A stretch of DNA of 64,000 nucleotides from NCBI RefSeq assembly GCF_030758975.1, contig NZ_CP132359.1:822811-886810 (forward strand), in the 5' to 3' direction. This document shows positions 45,300 to 53,620 of the stretch, one piece after another. A program made the position numbers and the translations under genes. Each line of letters opens with the position of its first letter. Position 1 is the stretch's first letter. A model generated the notes under the pieces. It did not search any database. It saw only the letters and a list, made by a program, of their open reading frames with translations, and was not told where the DNA came from. The stretch comes from Bosea beijingensis (GTDB lineage: Bacteria > Pseudomonadota > Alphaproteobacteria > Rhizobiales > Beijerinckiaceae).

Positions 45300-46562
45300 A
45301 TGAGCTTGGCATCGCTGGACAACGCGGGCAGCGCTTCCGAGGGGGCGCGGCGGGATGCGGCCGATCCGTTGCGGCATCTGCGGGCTCGCTTCCATCTGCC
45401 GGAAGGCACGATCTACCTCGCCGGCAATTCGCTCGGTCCGGCGCCGGTCGCCGCCTTCGGCGACATGGAAACCGCGCTGCGCCGGGAATGGGCGGAAGGG
45501 TTGGTGCGGAGCTGGAACGATGCCGGCTGGTTCGCGCTCGTCGGCACGCTGGGCGATCGCCTGGGCCGCCTGATCGGTTCTGGCAGCGGCCAGACGGTGG
45601 TGTGCGATTCCGTCTCGGTGAACGTCTACAAGGCGCTGCACGCTGCGCTCGCGCTGCGGCCCGATCGCAACGTGATCGTCGCCGAGGGCGGCAGTTTCCC
45701 GACCGATCTCTATGTCGCCGAGGGCGTGGCTGCCGGCCGGCCCGATGTGGAGCTGAAGCTCGAAGGCGTCGATGCCGAGAAGATCGAGGACCTGATCGAC
45801 GAACGCACCGCGGTCGTGCTGGTCAACCATGTCGACTACAAGACCGGCGAATTGCGCGACATGGCAGCGCTCAACCGGCTGATCCACGCCAGGGGCGCGG
45901 TCGCGGTCTGGGATCTCTGTCACAGCGCCGGCGTCGTACCGGTCGATCTCGACGGTTCCGGCGCCGATCTCGCGATCGGCTGCACCTACAAATACCTGAA
46001 TTGCGGCCCGGGCGCGCCGGCCTTCATCTATGCTGCCACGCGGCACCATGAGGCCCTGTCGCAGCCGCTCTCCGGCTGGTGGGGCCATGCCGCGCCCTTC
46101 GCTTTCGAGCGCGGCTATCGGCCGGCCGGCGGCATCCAGCGCCTGCTCTGCGGCACGCAGCCGATCCTGTCCATGCGGGTCGTAGATGCCGGGTTGGCGG
46201 CGATCGAGGATGTCGAGATGACCGCGCTCAGAGCCAAGAGCCTCGGCCTCACCGATCTGTTCATGGAGCTGGTCGAGCCGGTCTGCCGGGTTCATGGCGC
46301 CAGCATCGTCACGCCGCGCGATCACGCCGCCCGCGGCAGCCAGGTCTCGATCACCTTCGAGCATGGCTTCGCCGTGGTCCAGGCCCTGATCGCGCGCGGC
46401 GTGGTCGGCGATTTCCGGGCGCCGGACATGATGCGCTTCGGCTTCGCGCCGGCCTATCTCGGCTATGCCGACGCCGAGGCCGCGGCGGAAGCCTTCAACG
46501 ACGTGATGACATCGGGGATCTGGCGCGACGAGCGCTTCACGAAACGCCGCGCCGTCACCTGA
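45300..46562 (+). CDS. kynU: Kynureninase
   Basis: A 420-residue PLP enzyme cleaving kynurenine to anthranilate and alanine. YLAGNSLGPAP (about residue 38), VWDLCHSAGVVPVDLD (about 203) and the PLP-lysine segment CTYKYLNCGPGAPAF (about 228) are kynureninase signatures, and GWWGHAAPFAF follows. I chose ATG 45300 because GGAGG lies four bases upstream; in-frame ATGs before it have none. It is divergent from a GntR regulator and followed by Aap-type transport genes, suggesting uptake and use of kynurenine or tryptophan. The anthranilate could feed the CoA pathway at 0-4.2 kb. Confidence 0.94.
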   Translation: MSLASLDNAGSASEGARRDAADPLRHLRARFHLPEGTIYLAGNSLGPAPVAAFGDMETALRREWAEGLVRSWNDAGWFALVGTLGDRLGRLIGSGSGQTVVCDSVSVNVYKALHAALALRPDRNVIVAEGGSFPTDLYVAEGVAAGRPDVELKLEGVDAEKIEDLIDERTAVVLVNHVDYKTGELRDMAALNRLIHARGAVAVWDLCHSAGVVPVDLDGSGADLAIGCTYKYLNCGPGAPAFIYAATRHHEALSQPLSGWWGHAAPFAFERGYRPAGGIQRLLCGTQPILSMRVVDAGLAAIEDVEMTALRAKSLGLTDLFMELVEPVCRVHGASIVTPRDHAARGSQVSITFEHGFAVVQALIARGVVGDFRAPDMMRFGFAPAYLGYADAEAAAEAFNDVMTSGIWRDERFTKRRAVT

Positions 46563-46673
46563 CGGCGGCCGGACAAGAGCGCGGCCGGCGAAGCGCCTGA
46601 AGCCGCGCCGATCGGGACGAGACAAGCCCGCGACAGCTCGCAGCGTCGAACGGGCGTTCCAGGGGAGGAGCTC

Positions 46674-47705
46674 ATGACGTTTCCATTCAAGTCGGGATTG
46701 GCCGCCGCCGCGCTGGCGATCGCCGCGACCTTTTCCGCGCCGGCCGAGGCCGGGCCGACGCTCGACGCCGTCCGCAAGCGCGGCGAGGTCGTGTGTGGCG
46801 TCAGCACCGGCATCGGCGGCTTCTCGATCGCCGACAGCTCAGGCCGCTGGACCGGGCTGACGACGGATTTCTGCCGGGCCGTCTCGGCGGCGGTGCTGGG
46901 AGACGCGGCGAAGGAGAAATTCGTCCCGCTCAGCCCGCAGCAGCGTTTCACCGCCCTGCAATCGGGCGAGATCGACATGCTCACCACCGTCGCGACCTGG
47001 ACGCTGACGCGCGATGCCTCCCTCGGCCTCATCTATGCCGGCGTCTATTTCTATGACGGCCAGGGCTTCCTGGTGCCGAAATCGCTTGGCCTGAAGAGCG
47101 CGCTGGAGCTCGACGGCGCCAGCATCTGCACGGCGACAGGCACGACGAGCGAGCTCAACCTCGCCGATTATTTCCGCGCCAACGGCAAGACGTTCAAGCC
47201 GGTCGTGTTCGAGGCCCAGAACGAGGCGCGCGCCGCCTTCTTCAGCGGCCGCTGCCAGGCCTTCTCGGCCGACATGTCCTATCTCTCCTCGGTCCGCGCC
47301 TCGGACGCACCGAACCCCGACGAATGGCAGATCCTGCCCGAAATGATCTCGAAGGAGCCGCTCGGCCCGATCGTCGCCCGCAACGACCTCGATTGGTACA
47401 CCGCCGCCAAGTGGGTGATGATGGCGCTGATCGAGGCGGAGGAGAAGGGCATCACCGCCGCCAATGTCGACCAGATGAAGGACAGCCAGAACCCCGAGAT
47501 CAAGCGCCTGCTCGGCACGGCCGGCGACATGGGCCAGAGGCTCGGGCTCGATCCGGGCTGGGCCTATCGCGCGGTCAAGCGCGTCGGCAATTACGGCGAG
47601 ATCTTCGAGCGCAATGTCGGCCCCAAGACACCGCTGCGGATGGAGCGCAATTCAAACGCGCTCTGGACGAAGGGCGGGCTGATGTACGCCATGCCCGTCC
47701 GCTGA
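46674..47705 (+). CDS. aapJ: Amino-acid ABC transporter substrate-binding protein (AapJ type)
   Basis: A 343-residue periplasmic binding protein, signal peptide about 1-26 (cut after APAEA), preceded by GGGGAGGAG. LQSGEIDMLTTVATWTLTRD (about 100-119), YFYDGQGFLV and DGASICTATGTTSELN are AapJ/BztA hallmarks. It lies 111 bases behind kynureninase and one base before the permease gene, and is paralogous to the protein at 34527. In this setting kynurenine, tryptophan or a related amino acid is a likely ligand; this is inference from context only. Confidence 0.9.
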   Translation: MTFPFKSGLAAAALAIAATFSAPAEAGPTLDAVRKRGEVVCGVSTGIGGFSIADSSGRWTGLTTDFCRAVSAAVLGDAAKEKFVPLSPQQRFTALQSGEIDMLTTVATWTLTRDASLGLIYAGVYFYDGQGFLVPKSLGLKSALELDGASICTATGTTSELNLADYFRANGKTFKPVVFEAQNEARAAFFSGRCQAFSADMSYLSSVRASDAPNPDEWQILPEMISKEPLGPIVARNDLDWYTAAKWVMMALIEAEEKGITAANVDQMKDSQNPEIKRLLGTAGDMGQRLGLDPGWAYRAVKRVGNYGEIFERNVGPKTPLRMERNSNALWTKGGLMYAMPVR

Positions 47706-47706
47706 G

Positions 47707-48882
47707 ATGAGCGCCGTCGCGGTCTCGCCGGTGAGAGCGGCGAGAGGCTGGTCCGATCCGGGCTTCCGGGCGCTGGCGACGCAGGTGATCGTGCTGGCTT
47801 TGCTCGCCGGCACCATCGCCTTCCTCGCCACGAACCTCGTCGGCAATCTCGAGGCGCGCTCGATCCGCACGGGCTTCGGCTTCCTCTGGCAGGCTGCCGG
47901 CTTCGAGATCGGCCAGAGCTTCATCGCCTGGAGCCCGAGCGCCAGCTTCGGGCGGGCGCTGCTGGTCGGCCTGCTCAACACGCTCGTGGTCGCTTCGCTT
48001 GGCATCGTGCTGTCGACGCTCGCCGGCTTCGTCGTCGGCATCGCCAGCCTGTCGCGCAACCCGCTGGTCAGCCCTCTGGCCCGGCTCTATGTCGAGCTCG
48101 TCCGCAACACGCCGCTGCTGCTGCAGCTCTATCTCTGGTACGCGGTTCTGACCCAGATGCTGCCGGCGGCCTCGGCCGCGCCGCAGCTACTTCCCGGTGT
48201 CTATCTCGCCAAGAGCGGGCTGCATTTCCCGGTGCTCCAGCACGGCGCCGGGCCGCTCCTGGCGGCCGTGTTCGCCGGCGCCCTCGCCTTCGCCGGGCAC
48301 GGCTTCTGGGCTCGCCGCAGGGCCGAGCGGACCGGCATGCCGGCGCGGCTCTGGCCGGGATTGCTGCTGCTCGCGCTGCCGATCGCCGCCGTTGCGCTCG
48401 AACACGCCGCGACGATCTCCTTCGACGTGCCGCGGCCGACCCGTTTCGGCTTCTCCGGCGGCGGCATGATCACGCCGGAGCTGACCGCATTGTTGATCGG
48501 GCTGTCGCTCTACAACGCCGCCTTCATCGGCGAGATCCTGCGTGCCGGCATCCTCTCGGTCGGCCGCGGCCAACTGGAAGCGGCCGCCGCGCTCGCCCTG
48601 AGCCGGGGGCAGAGCTTGCGCCTCGTGGTGATCCCGCAGGCAATGAAGGTCGCGGTGCCGCCGCTCGCCAGCCAATATCTCAACCTGGCCAAGAACACTT
48701 CGCTCGCCATCGCGATCGGCTATCCCGACCTGATGTCGATCGGCAACACGATCATCAACCAGACCGGTCAGGCGGTCGAGGTGATCGCGATCCTGATGTG
48801 CGTGTATCTGGCGCTGAGCCTCGCGATCTCGGCCTTCATGAACTGGTACAATGCCCGCGTCGCACTGAAAGGGGCGTCATGA
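47707..48882 (+). CDS. aapQ: Amino-acid ABC transporter permease (AapQ type)
   Basis: A 391-residue inner-membrane permease of the His/Glu/Gln family. The first TM segment is at about 17-40, followed by the periplasmic loop with SFIAWSPSASFGRALLVGLL that AapQ proteins share, the VELVRNTPLLLQLYLWY motif (about 133-149) and the EAA loop ALALSRGQSLRLVVIPQAMK (about 296-315). It pairs with the next gene to form the channel. Start ATG 47707 directly follows the binding-protein stop. Confidence 0.92.
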   Translation: MSAVAVSPVRAARGWSDPGFRALATQVIVLALLAGTIAFLATNLVGNLEARSIRTGFGFLWQAAGFEIGQSFIAWSPSASFGRALLVGLLNTLVVASLGIVLSTLAGFVVGIASLSRNPLVSPLARLYVELVRNTPLLLQLYLWYAVLTQMLPAASAAPQLLPGVYLAKSGLHFPVLQHGAGPLLAAVFAGALAFAGHGFWARRRAERTGMPARLWPGLLLLALPIAAVALEHAATISFDVPRPTRFGFSGGGMITPELTALLIGLSLYNAAFIGEILRAGILSVGRGQLEAAAALALSRGQSLRLVVIPQAMKVAVPPLASQYLNLAKNTSLAIAIGYPDLMSIGNTIINQTGQAVEVIAILMCVYLALSLAISAFMNWYNARVALKGAS

Positions 48883-49922
48883 ACGCCGCGGCGCTGTCCC
48901 TGCGCGCGCGGCTGTTCGGCAGCGTCGGCAACACGCTCCTGACCCTGGCGATGCTCGGCCTGTTCTCCGCCTATCTGCCCGCGCTGCTGCGCTGGGCCGT
49001 GTGGGACGCGACCTGGTGGGCGGCGTCTCCCGCCGCCTGCCGCGCGGCGGGCGGCGCCTGCTGGGCCTTCATCCACGAGAAGCTCCGGCTGGTCCTGTTC
49101 GGCCGCTACCCGTTCGAGGAGCAGTGGCGCCCTCTCCTCGCCTTGCTGCTCACCGTCGCCCTGGTGCTGGCGGGCTCCTCGCTGCGCTTCGGCTGGCGCA
49201 GCGTCGTCGCCGGCGGGCTGGCGGGCATCGTCGCCGTGATCGTGCTGATGCGGGGCGGCGTGCTCGGCCTCAACCTCGTGCCGACCGATCTGTGGGGCGG
49301 GCTGCCGCTGACGGTGTTCCTGGCCGTGGGCGGCATCATCGGCGCCTTCCCGATCGCGATCGGGCTGGCGCTCGGGCGGCGCTCCGAGCTTGGCGTCATC
49401 AGGGGCATCTGCGTCGTCTTCATCGAGATGGTGCGCGGCGTGCCGCTGGTCAGCGTGCTGTTCATGGCGTCGTTCATGATCCCGCTCTTCCTGCCTGGGA
49501 AGCTGCAGGTCGACGCGCTGCTGCGCGCCCTGATCGCGATCACCTTGTTCAGCGCGGCCTATCTGGCTGAGGCCATTCGCGGCGGCCTGCAGGCCGTTCC
49601 GGCCGGACAGGAGCAGGCGGCCAAGGCGCTCGGGCTCGGCTACTGGCAGAGATCGCTGCTGATCGTCGTGCCGCAGGCGCTGCGCCTTGCCATTCCCGCG
49701 ATCGCCAACCTGTTCATCGGCCTGTTCAAGGATACGTCGCTGGTGGGTATCGTCGGCCTGACCGACCTCCTGCTCGCGACCAAGCAGGCGCTGGGCGATC
49801 CGCAATGGCGCAGCTTCTCGCTCGAAGCCTATCTCTTCGTCGCCCTGCTCTATGTCGCGTTCTGCCTGTTCATCTCGCATTACGCCCGTGCGCTGGAGAG
49901 GCGCCTGCGATCCAGAGGCTAG
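48879..49922 (+). CDS. aapM: Amino-acid ABC transporter permease (AapM type)
   Basis: A 347-residue permease partner of the preceding gene, whose stop it overlaps (ATGA). FIEMVRGVPLVSVLFMASFM (about 183-202) and the EAA loop AKALGLGYWQRSLLIVVPQA (about 247-266) are clear, and extra hydrophobic segments at the N-terminus are typical of AapM. No AapP ATPase follows: the next genes are unrelated and convergent. The ATPase must therefore be supplied from another locus. Confidence 0.92.
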   Translation: MNAAALSLRARLFGSVGNTLLTLAMLGLFSAYLPALLRWAVWDATWWAASPAACRAAGGACWAFIHEKLRLVLFGRYPFEEQWRPLLALLLTVALVLAGSSLRFGWRSVVAGGLAGIVAVIVLMRGGVLGLNLVPTDLWGGLPLTVFLAVGGIIGAFPIAIGLALGRRSELGVIRGICVVFIEMVRGVPLVSVLFMASFMIPLFLPGKLQVDALLRALIAITLFSAAYLAEAIRGGLQAVPAGQEQAAKALGLGYWQRSLLIVVPQALRLAIPAIANLFIGLFKDTSLVGIVGLTDLLLATKQALGDPQWRSFSLEAYLFVALLYVAFCLFISHYARALERRLRSRG

Positions 49923-49960
49923 GATCGCCATGATCGGGCCGCGGCGTCATCGCCTCGATC

Positions 49961-49978
49961 CCGCCCGGCGTCGGGCGG
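49961..49978. terminator. Candidate bidirectional terminator between aapM and the DUF3008 gene
   Basis: CCGCCCG and CGGGCGG form a perfect 7-bp stem with a 4-base loop in the gap between convergent genes. Neither side has a T-run. Confidence 0.4.
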
Positions 49979-50040
49979 CTCAAAACGTGCGGTCATCGCG
50001 CTACTCTGCGGCGGCCAGTCCGGCCTCCGCGCATACGCGG

Positions 50041-50229
50041 TCAGTGCCTGGAAGCGTGCTCCGGCTTTCCCTTGCGCTTGGTCGAAGCCATTTTCTCCAG
50101 CTCGGTCTCGCTCATCGACTTCTCCATAGATTTCGATGCGCCCTTGAGCTTGCTTTTCTTCATGTCGCCGCGCTTGGCCGCCAGGGCGGCGCCTGCGGCC
50201 TTCTGCTGTGCGGCTGATTTTGCAGGCAT
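50041..50229 (-). CDS. DUF3008-family small basic protein
   Basis: A 62-residue, Lys-rich cytosolic protein: MPAKSAAQQKAAGAALAAKR, then SKLKGASKSM, SMSETELEKMA and STKRKGKPEH, the whole conserved length of the DUF3008 family. Start ATG 50229 has AGGAGG six bases upstream; an ATG five codons earlier lacks it. Function is unknown; such short highly charged proteins in alphaproteobacteria are often stress-induced. It follows the broken VOC gene and an acetyltransferase on the same strand. Confidence 0.85.
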   Translation of the reverse strand: MPAKSAAQQKAAGAALAAKRGDMKKSKLKGASKSMEKSMSETELEKMASTKRKGKPEHASRH

Positions 50230-50240
50230 GGCGTCCTCCT

Positions 50241-50337
50241 TCACTGGGATGAACGGGTTACGGCTTCGATCTTGTTGCCGTCCGGATCAAACAGCACGCG
50301 CGATATCGCTGGTGCCGACGGAGACGTGGTCGATCAT
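50241..50337 (-). pseudogene. VOC/glyoxalase-family gene reduced to its two ends
   Basis: The minus strand opens with MIDHVSVGTSDIARAV, a textbook N-terminus of a VOC (glyoxalase/bleomycin-resistance) protein, then hits TGA. Out of frame immediately after comes VLFDPDGNKIEAVTRSSQ-stop, the equally typical VOC C-terminus. About 90-100 codons between them are missing, with the junction at or near CGTGCTGTTTGAT (about 50288-50300). The ATG overlaps the stop of the upstream acetyltransferase (ATGA, 50334-50337), so an intact GNAT-VOC operon existed before an internal deletion. Confidence 0.75.
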
Positions 50338-50648
50338 CGCCTCGCTCCGTCGCTGGCTGCCAGAACGTCATGGAACTCGGGATGGCGACGGGCCCAGTCG
50401 GCGACGAAGCTGCAAGCGGGCACGATGCTTTGCCCTCGCTCGCGCGCAAGGCGGAAGACCCCTTCGACAAGGCGCTCGCCGATGCCGCGCCCGCGAAACG
50501 CCGCCGGCACCTCGGTATGGGATACGACAATGTATGCGTCGAGCTTGCGGTAGACTGCAAAGGCTTCGCCGCCCGGAAAGCTCATGACGAAACGATTGGC
50601 GGCAGGACGGTCGGCGACCGCCCATTCCGATTGGTCGAGCGCCGGCAT
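50334..50648 (-). CDS. GNAT-family N-acetyltransferase
   Basis: A 104-residue single-domain GNAT of the small NATD1/YjdJ type. YIVVSHTEVPAAFRGRGIGE (about 39-58) contains the acetyl-CoA-binding RGRGIG loop; LVEGVFRLARERGQSIVPAC follows as the next helix and strand. The usual C-terminal WARRHPEFHDVL is present, so it is complete. Targets of these small enzymes are mostly unknown. Its stop overlaps the start of the deleted VOC gene. Confidence 0.85.
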   Translation of the reverse strand: MPALDQSEWAVADRPAANRFVMSFPGGEAFAVYRKLDAYIVVSHTEVPAAFRGRGIGERLVEGVFRLARERGQSIVPACSFVADWARRHPEFHDVLAASDGARR

Positions 50649-51051
50649 GGCGTGTCCTATCGCGATGGAACTGATAGCGAATCGAACACGCCGGCCGGCA
50701 GCAGGTTCCCGTTCGCCGGCTCGAATTGAGCGAGGTCGAGCAATTCGCGCAGGCGAAAATCTTGAAACGGCGGTTGTGCGAAGTGACGAGCCGGCGACGG
50801 CGCAGCCCTGAACCTACCGCTATTCTCCGATGTCCGCTTGCCGGCGGAGGCTCAAGGCTGCCTCTGGCGCATCAGACGAGCGACGGGCGTATCATGGTGA
50901 CGGTGAAGGCGCCCGCGCCCTTGGCTCTCTGCCTGCTTACACGTCCTGCCGCCTCGGACTTTCCGACGGCCGGGTTTTCCGGCCGGCCACAAAAGCCCGA
51001 GGCGTTCTTCTTCGCTCATGGTCTCGCCCCAAAGGGTGAGCCTGCGGACGC
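50649..51051. other. Gap without a recognisable gene
   Basis: About 400 bases. Open frames here have no start signals or family features. A short stem GGCCGG-GTTTT-CCGGCC (50968-50984) lies about 70 bases beyond the RraA-like stop and may serve as its terminator. The base composition is less even than in neighbouring genes. Confidence 0.5.
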
Positions 51052-51711
51052 TCAATTCATGCAGCGCGCTTCCAGCGCGTCGACAAAAGAACGGTCCCAT
51101 TTCCCGTCTCGGATCGCCTGGATCGTCGCCTCTTCCTTGGCATGCTGGGCGAGCGCAGCCGTGATCGTCGCTTCGGCGAGCTCCGGCGGGAAGGCGAGCA
51201 GTCCATCCTGGTCGCCGACGATGATGTCGCCAGGGCGCACCACCATGCCGCCTATCGTGACGGGGACGTTGATCTCACCCGGCCCGTCTTTGTAGGGGCC
51301 GCGATGGTTGACACCGCGGGCATAGACTGGGAACTCGCGCGCCGCGATCTCGGCCACATCGCGGATGGCACCGTCGACGACCATGCCGCCCAGCCCCATC
51401 GTCTCCCCGCCGAAAGCCATGATCCCGCCGAAGACGGCGTTGGTCAGGTCGCCGCCGGCATCGATCACCATGACGTCGCCCGGCCGGCAGAAATCATAGG
51501 CGCGCAATGCCGCGAGATTGTCGCCGCCGCGAGTCCGGACGGTCACAGCCGTGCCAGCCATCGGCGCGGGCTTGTGATAAGGCCTCAGGCCCACGCTGCC
51601 GCGGTTGCGGTGCAGGTTGTCGCTAAGGAGCGCGATCGCGATCCCGCGGATCCGCGCGATGACCTTTGGGTCGACCTGCGGGGCGGACGGATTCTTGATC
51701 AATTCGGCCAT
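51052..51711 (-). CDS. RraA-family aldolase/decarboxylase-like protein
   Basis: A 219-residue RraA-fold protein. MAFGGETMGLGGMVVDGAIRD is at about residues 98-118, and the HMG-aldolase-type GxxxxxxRD arrangement (the Arg-Asp just before VAEI) is kept. Metal-dependent members cleave 4-hydroxy-4-methyl-2-oxoglutarate or 4-carboxy-4-hydroxy-2-oxoadipate to pyruvate. That role fits its operon, which also holds a 2-oxopentenoate-hydratase-like gene and an ABC importer. RNase-E-inhibitor RraA proteins are shorter and lack this context. Last gene of the operon. Confidence 0.85.
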   Translation of the reverse strand: MAELIKNPSAPQVDPKVIARIRGIAIALLSDNLHRNRGSVGLRPYHKPAPMAGTAVTVRTRGGDNLAALRAYDFCRPGDVMVIDAGGDLTNAVFGGIMAFGGETMGLGGMVVDGAIRDVAEIAAREFPVYARGVNHRGPYKDGPGEINVPVTIGGMVVRPGDIIVGDQDGLLAFPPELAEATITAALAQHAKEEATIQAIRDGKWDRSFVDALEARCMN

Positions 51712-51769
51712 GATGCAGCTTCCTTCGAGAGTAAGGGTGATGTCGGGATTGGGTGCCAGGCGCCCGGGC

Positions 51770-52822
51770 TCAGGGCCTGATGCCGTAAGCGGTCAGCACG
51801 TCCTTCTGCTGCTCGGGCGTGATCATGTCGTTGGAGCCGACATGGCGCGGCGACATGGTCGGACAGGGCAGTTCGGTCGGCGCCGGGACATTGGGAACGC
51901 CGCCCATCTTGCAGAGCAGCACCGCCGCATCGTGCCCGAGCTTCCAGTTGACGTAGAGCCGCGCGGCATTGGGATGCGGCGCCGTCAGCGGTAGTCCCAT
52001 CGCCATTTCGAGGCCATGGGTCGGGCCTTCCGGGCTGTAGAGCGTGATCGGCGCGCCCTGCGCGCGAATGTCGGTCGAATGGTTGATGACGCTCGGCACC
52101 ACCATCTGGAAGGCGCCGGCCGCGACCTGCTGCGCGCCTGACGGGCCGCCGGTGACGACCTTGAACTGGTTGGCGGTGAAGCCCTTGACCCAGTCCTCGC
52201 CATAGGTCTGGCGCATCAGCATCAGCCAGGAGACCATGTTGGTCGAGATCTTGGGATCGACCATGGCGATCTTGCCCTTCCAGCGCGGATCGGCCAGGTC
52301 CTTCCAGCTCTTCAGATGAGTGCTGATATCCGCCGCCGAGACGGTCGTGCTGTTATAGGCGACGATATGCGGCAGCACCTCGCCGACGACATAGTTCGGG
52401 TTCTTCGCCGGCACGATCACCCTGGTGATGTTCGGCACCAGCTCCGGTGTCAGCTTCTGGAACAGCTCGGGGCGCAACTGGTAGAGCTGCGACGAGCCGG
52501 AATAGAGCACGTCGGCGTGATGGGTCTTCTGCTCGCTCTCGCCGACGAAGCGCGTGAACAGCGTCGTCGAGGGGAAACGCAGCCATTCGATCTTGATGCC
52601 GGGATAGCGCGCCTCGAAGCTCTTCACGATCTCCTGCGTCTCGGCATCGACCGACGACGTGTAGAGCGTGAGCTTGCCCTCGGCCTTCGCCGCGGCTTCA
52701 AGCGCGACGCCCTCCAGCGGGGCCTGCGCCTTCGCCGCCGAGAGCGCTCCCGCGAGGACCATCGTTCCCACCGTGGCTGCCAGTACCAGCCGCAGCTTTC
52801 CGACCCATCCCGTCCTGCGCAT
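51770..52822 (-). CDS. ABC transporter extracellular binding protein (AfuA/Fe3+-type), copy 2
   Basis: A 350-residue binding protein with a signal peptide at about 1-32 (cut near AKAQA). LTLYTSSVDAETQEIVKSFE (about 50-69), IEWLRFPSTTLFTRF and DPRWKGKIAMVDPKIS (about 170) are typical of the Fe3+/AfuA and related group. It is clearly paralogous along its whole length to the protein at 56516. The two lie at opposite ends of one ABC operon that has a single permease and a single ATPase. The catabolic neighbours suggest an organic acid rather than iron. Start ATG 52822; upstream open sequence is not conserved. Confidence 0.88.
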   Translation of the reverse strand: MRRTGWVGKLRLVLAATVGTMVLAGALSAAKAQAPLEGVALEAAAKAEGKLTLYTSSVDAETQEIVKSFEARYPGIKIEWLRFPSTTLFTRFVGESEQKTHHADVLYSGSSQLYQLRPELFQKLTPELVPNITRVIVPAKNPNYVVGEVLPHIVAYNSTTVSAADISTHLKSWKDLADPRWKGKIAMVDPKISTNMVSWLMLMRQTYGEDWVKGFTANQFKVVTGGPSGAQQVAAGAFQMVVPSVINHSTDIRAQGAPITLYSPEGPTHGLEMAMGLPLTAPHPNAARLYVNWKLGHDAAVLLCKMGGVPNVPAPTELPCPTMSPRHVGSNDMITPEQQKDVLTAYGIRP

Positions 52823-52850
52823 GATCGATCCCGTCTTTGCTTGTGTTTCG

Positions 52851-53615
52851 TCAGCGCGCCGAGAGCGCGACCGGGCCGAGCGTCCCGATCCGCGCCCGGC
52901 AATCACGGACGCCCTGAAGGCTGACGGGGCCGAGCCTGGCCCCGGTGATCACCACGTCTCCGGCCTTGAGCGGCGCGCCGCGCGCGGCGGCGTGGTCCGC
53001 GAGCCAGCACAGTGCCTCCAGCGTCTGCTCGGTCGTGGGAGAATTGACCTTGAGCGACACCTCCTGCCCCGCCAGAGCCAGCGCGAAGGGAAGCTCCGCG
53101 AATTCCAGCGCAGCCCAGTCGGTCGTGGCGGCGCCGAGGATGACGGCGACGCAGCCTTGCAGGTCGGCCAGGCGGTGCAGATCGGGCGCGCTGTCCGGAG
53201 CCGCGAAACGGCTGGAAAGAAGCTCGACCGCGGGATGCACGCTGGCGATGCAATCGGCGAGCTTCGCCGGGCTCAGCGCCCGGCCCTGCCCCAGCGGGTC
53301 CTCTCTGAACCGGACGGCGATCTCGACCTCGGCGAGGCAGCCGTCCAGGAAGCCCGTATCGAACTGCGCGGGCGCATCGACGAAGAAGCGCGCCGGAATG
53401 GGCGAGCAGCGCGCCTTGCCCTCGCGCAAGGGCGAAACCTTCCAGCCGCCGCGCGTGCCGACCGCCCGGATGATGGCATCCTGCACCGCGTAGGCTTGCG
53501 CTTCCGAAGCGGGCCCGGGACCGGGCAACGCGGCCAGCCGCATCCCGCCTGCGATGGCCTGCGACAAGGCGGAAGCCGCCGCTTCGATCGTGTTGACAGT
53601 GTCGTGCATCGTCAT
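52851..53615 (-). CDS. 2-oxopent-4-enoate hydratase/4-oxalocrotonate decarboxylase-like protein
   Basis: A 254-residue FAH-superfamily member of the MhpD/DmpH type. AYAVQDAIIRAVGTRGGWKV (about 41-60), FLDGCLAEVEIAVRF (about 89) with metal-binding Glu residues, HPAVELLSSRF (about 127) and the late GDVVITGARLGPV (about 219) are family features. It would hydrate a 2-oxo-4-enoic acid to the 4-hydroxy-2-oxo acid, a natural substrate for an aldolase such as the RraA-family protein two genes on. The start lies five bases after the permease stop; a second ATG two codons in is possible. Confidence 0.8.
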   Translation of the reverse strand: MTMHDTVNTIEAAASALSQAIAGGMRLAALPGPGPASEAQAYAVQDAIIRAVGTRGGWKVSPLREGKARCSPIPARFFVDAPAQFDTGFLDGCLAEVEIAVRFREDPLGQGRALSPAKLADCIASVHPAVELLSSRFAAPDSAPDLHRLADLQGCVAVILGAATTDWAALEFAELPFALALAGQEVSLKVNSPTTEQTLEALCWLADHAAARGAPLKAGDVVITGARLGPVSLQGVRDCRARIGTLGPVALSAR

Positions 53616-53620
53616 CGTCC

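Noticed and set aside
49990-50040. Minus-strand tail resembling a protein C-terminus (CAEAGLAAAE-stop)
   Set aside because: Too short and too GC-rich to distinguish from chance.
50852-51100. 82-codon minus-strand frame containing MSEEERLGLLWPAGKP
   Set aside because: Overlaps the end of the RraA-family gene out of frame, basic low-complexity tail, no family.
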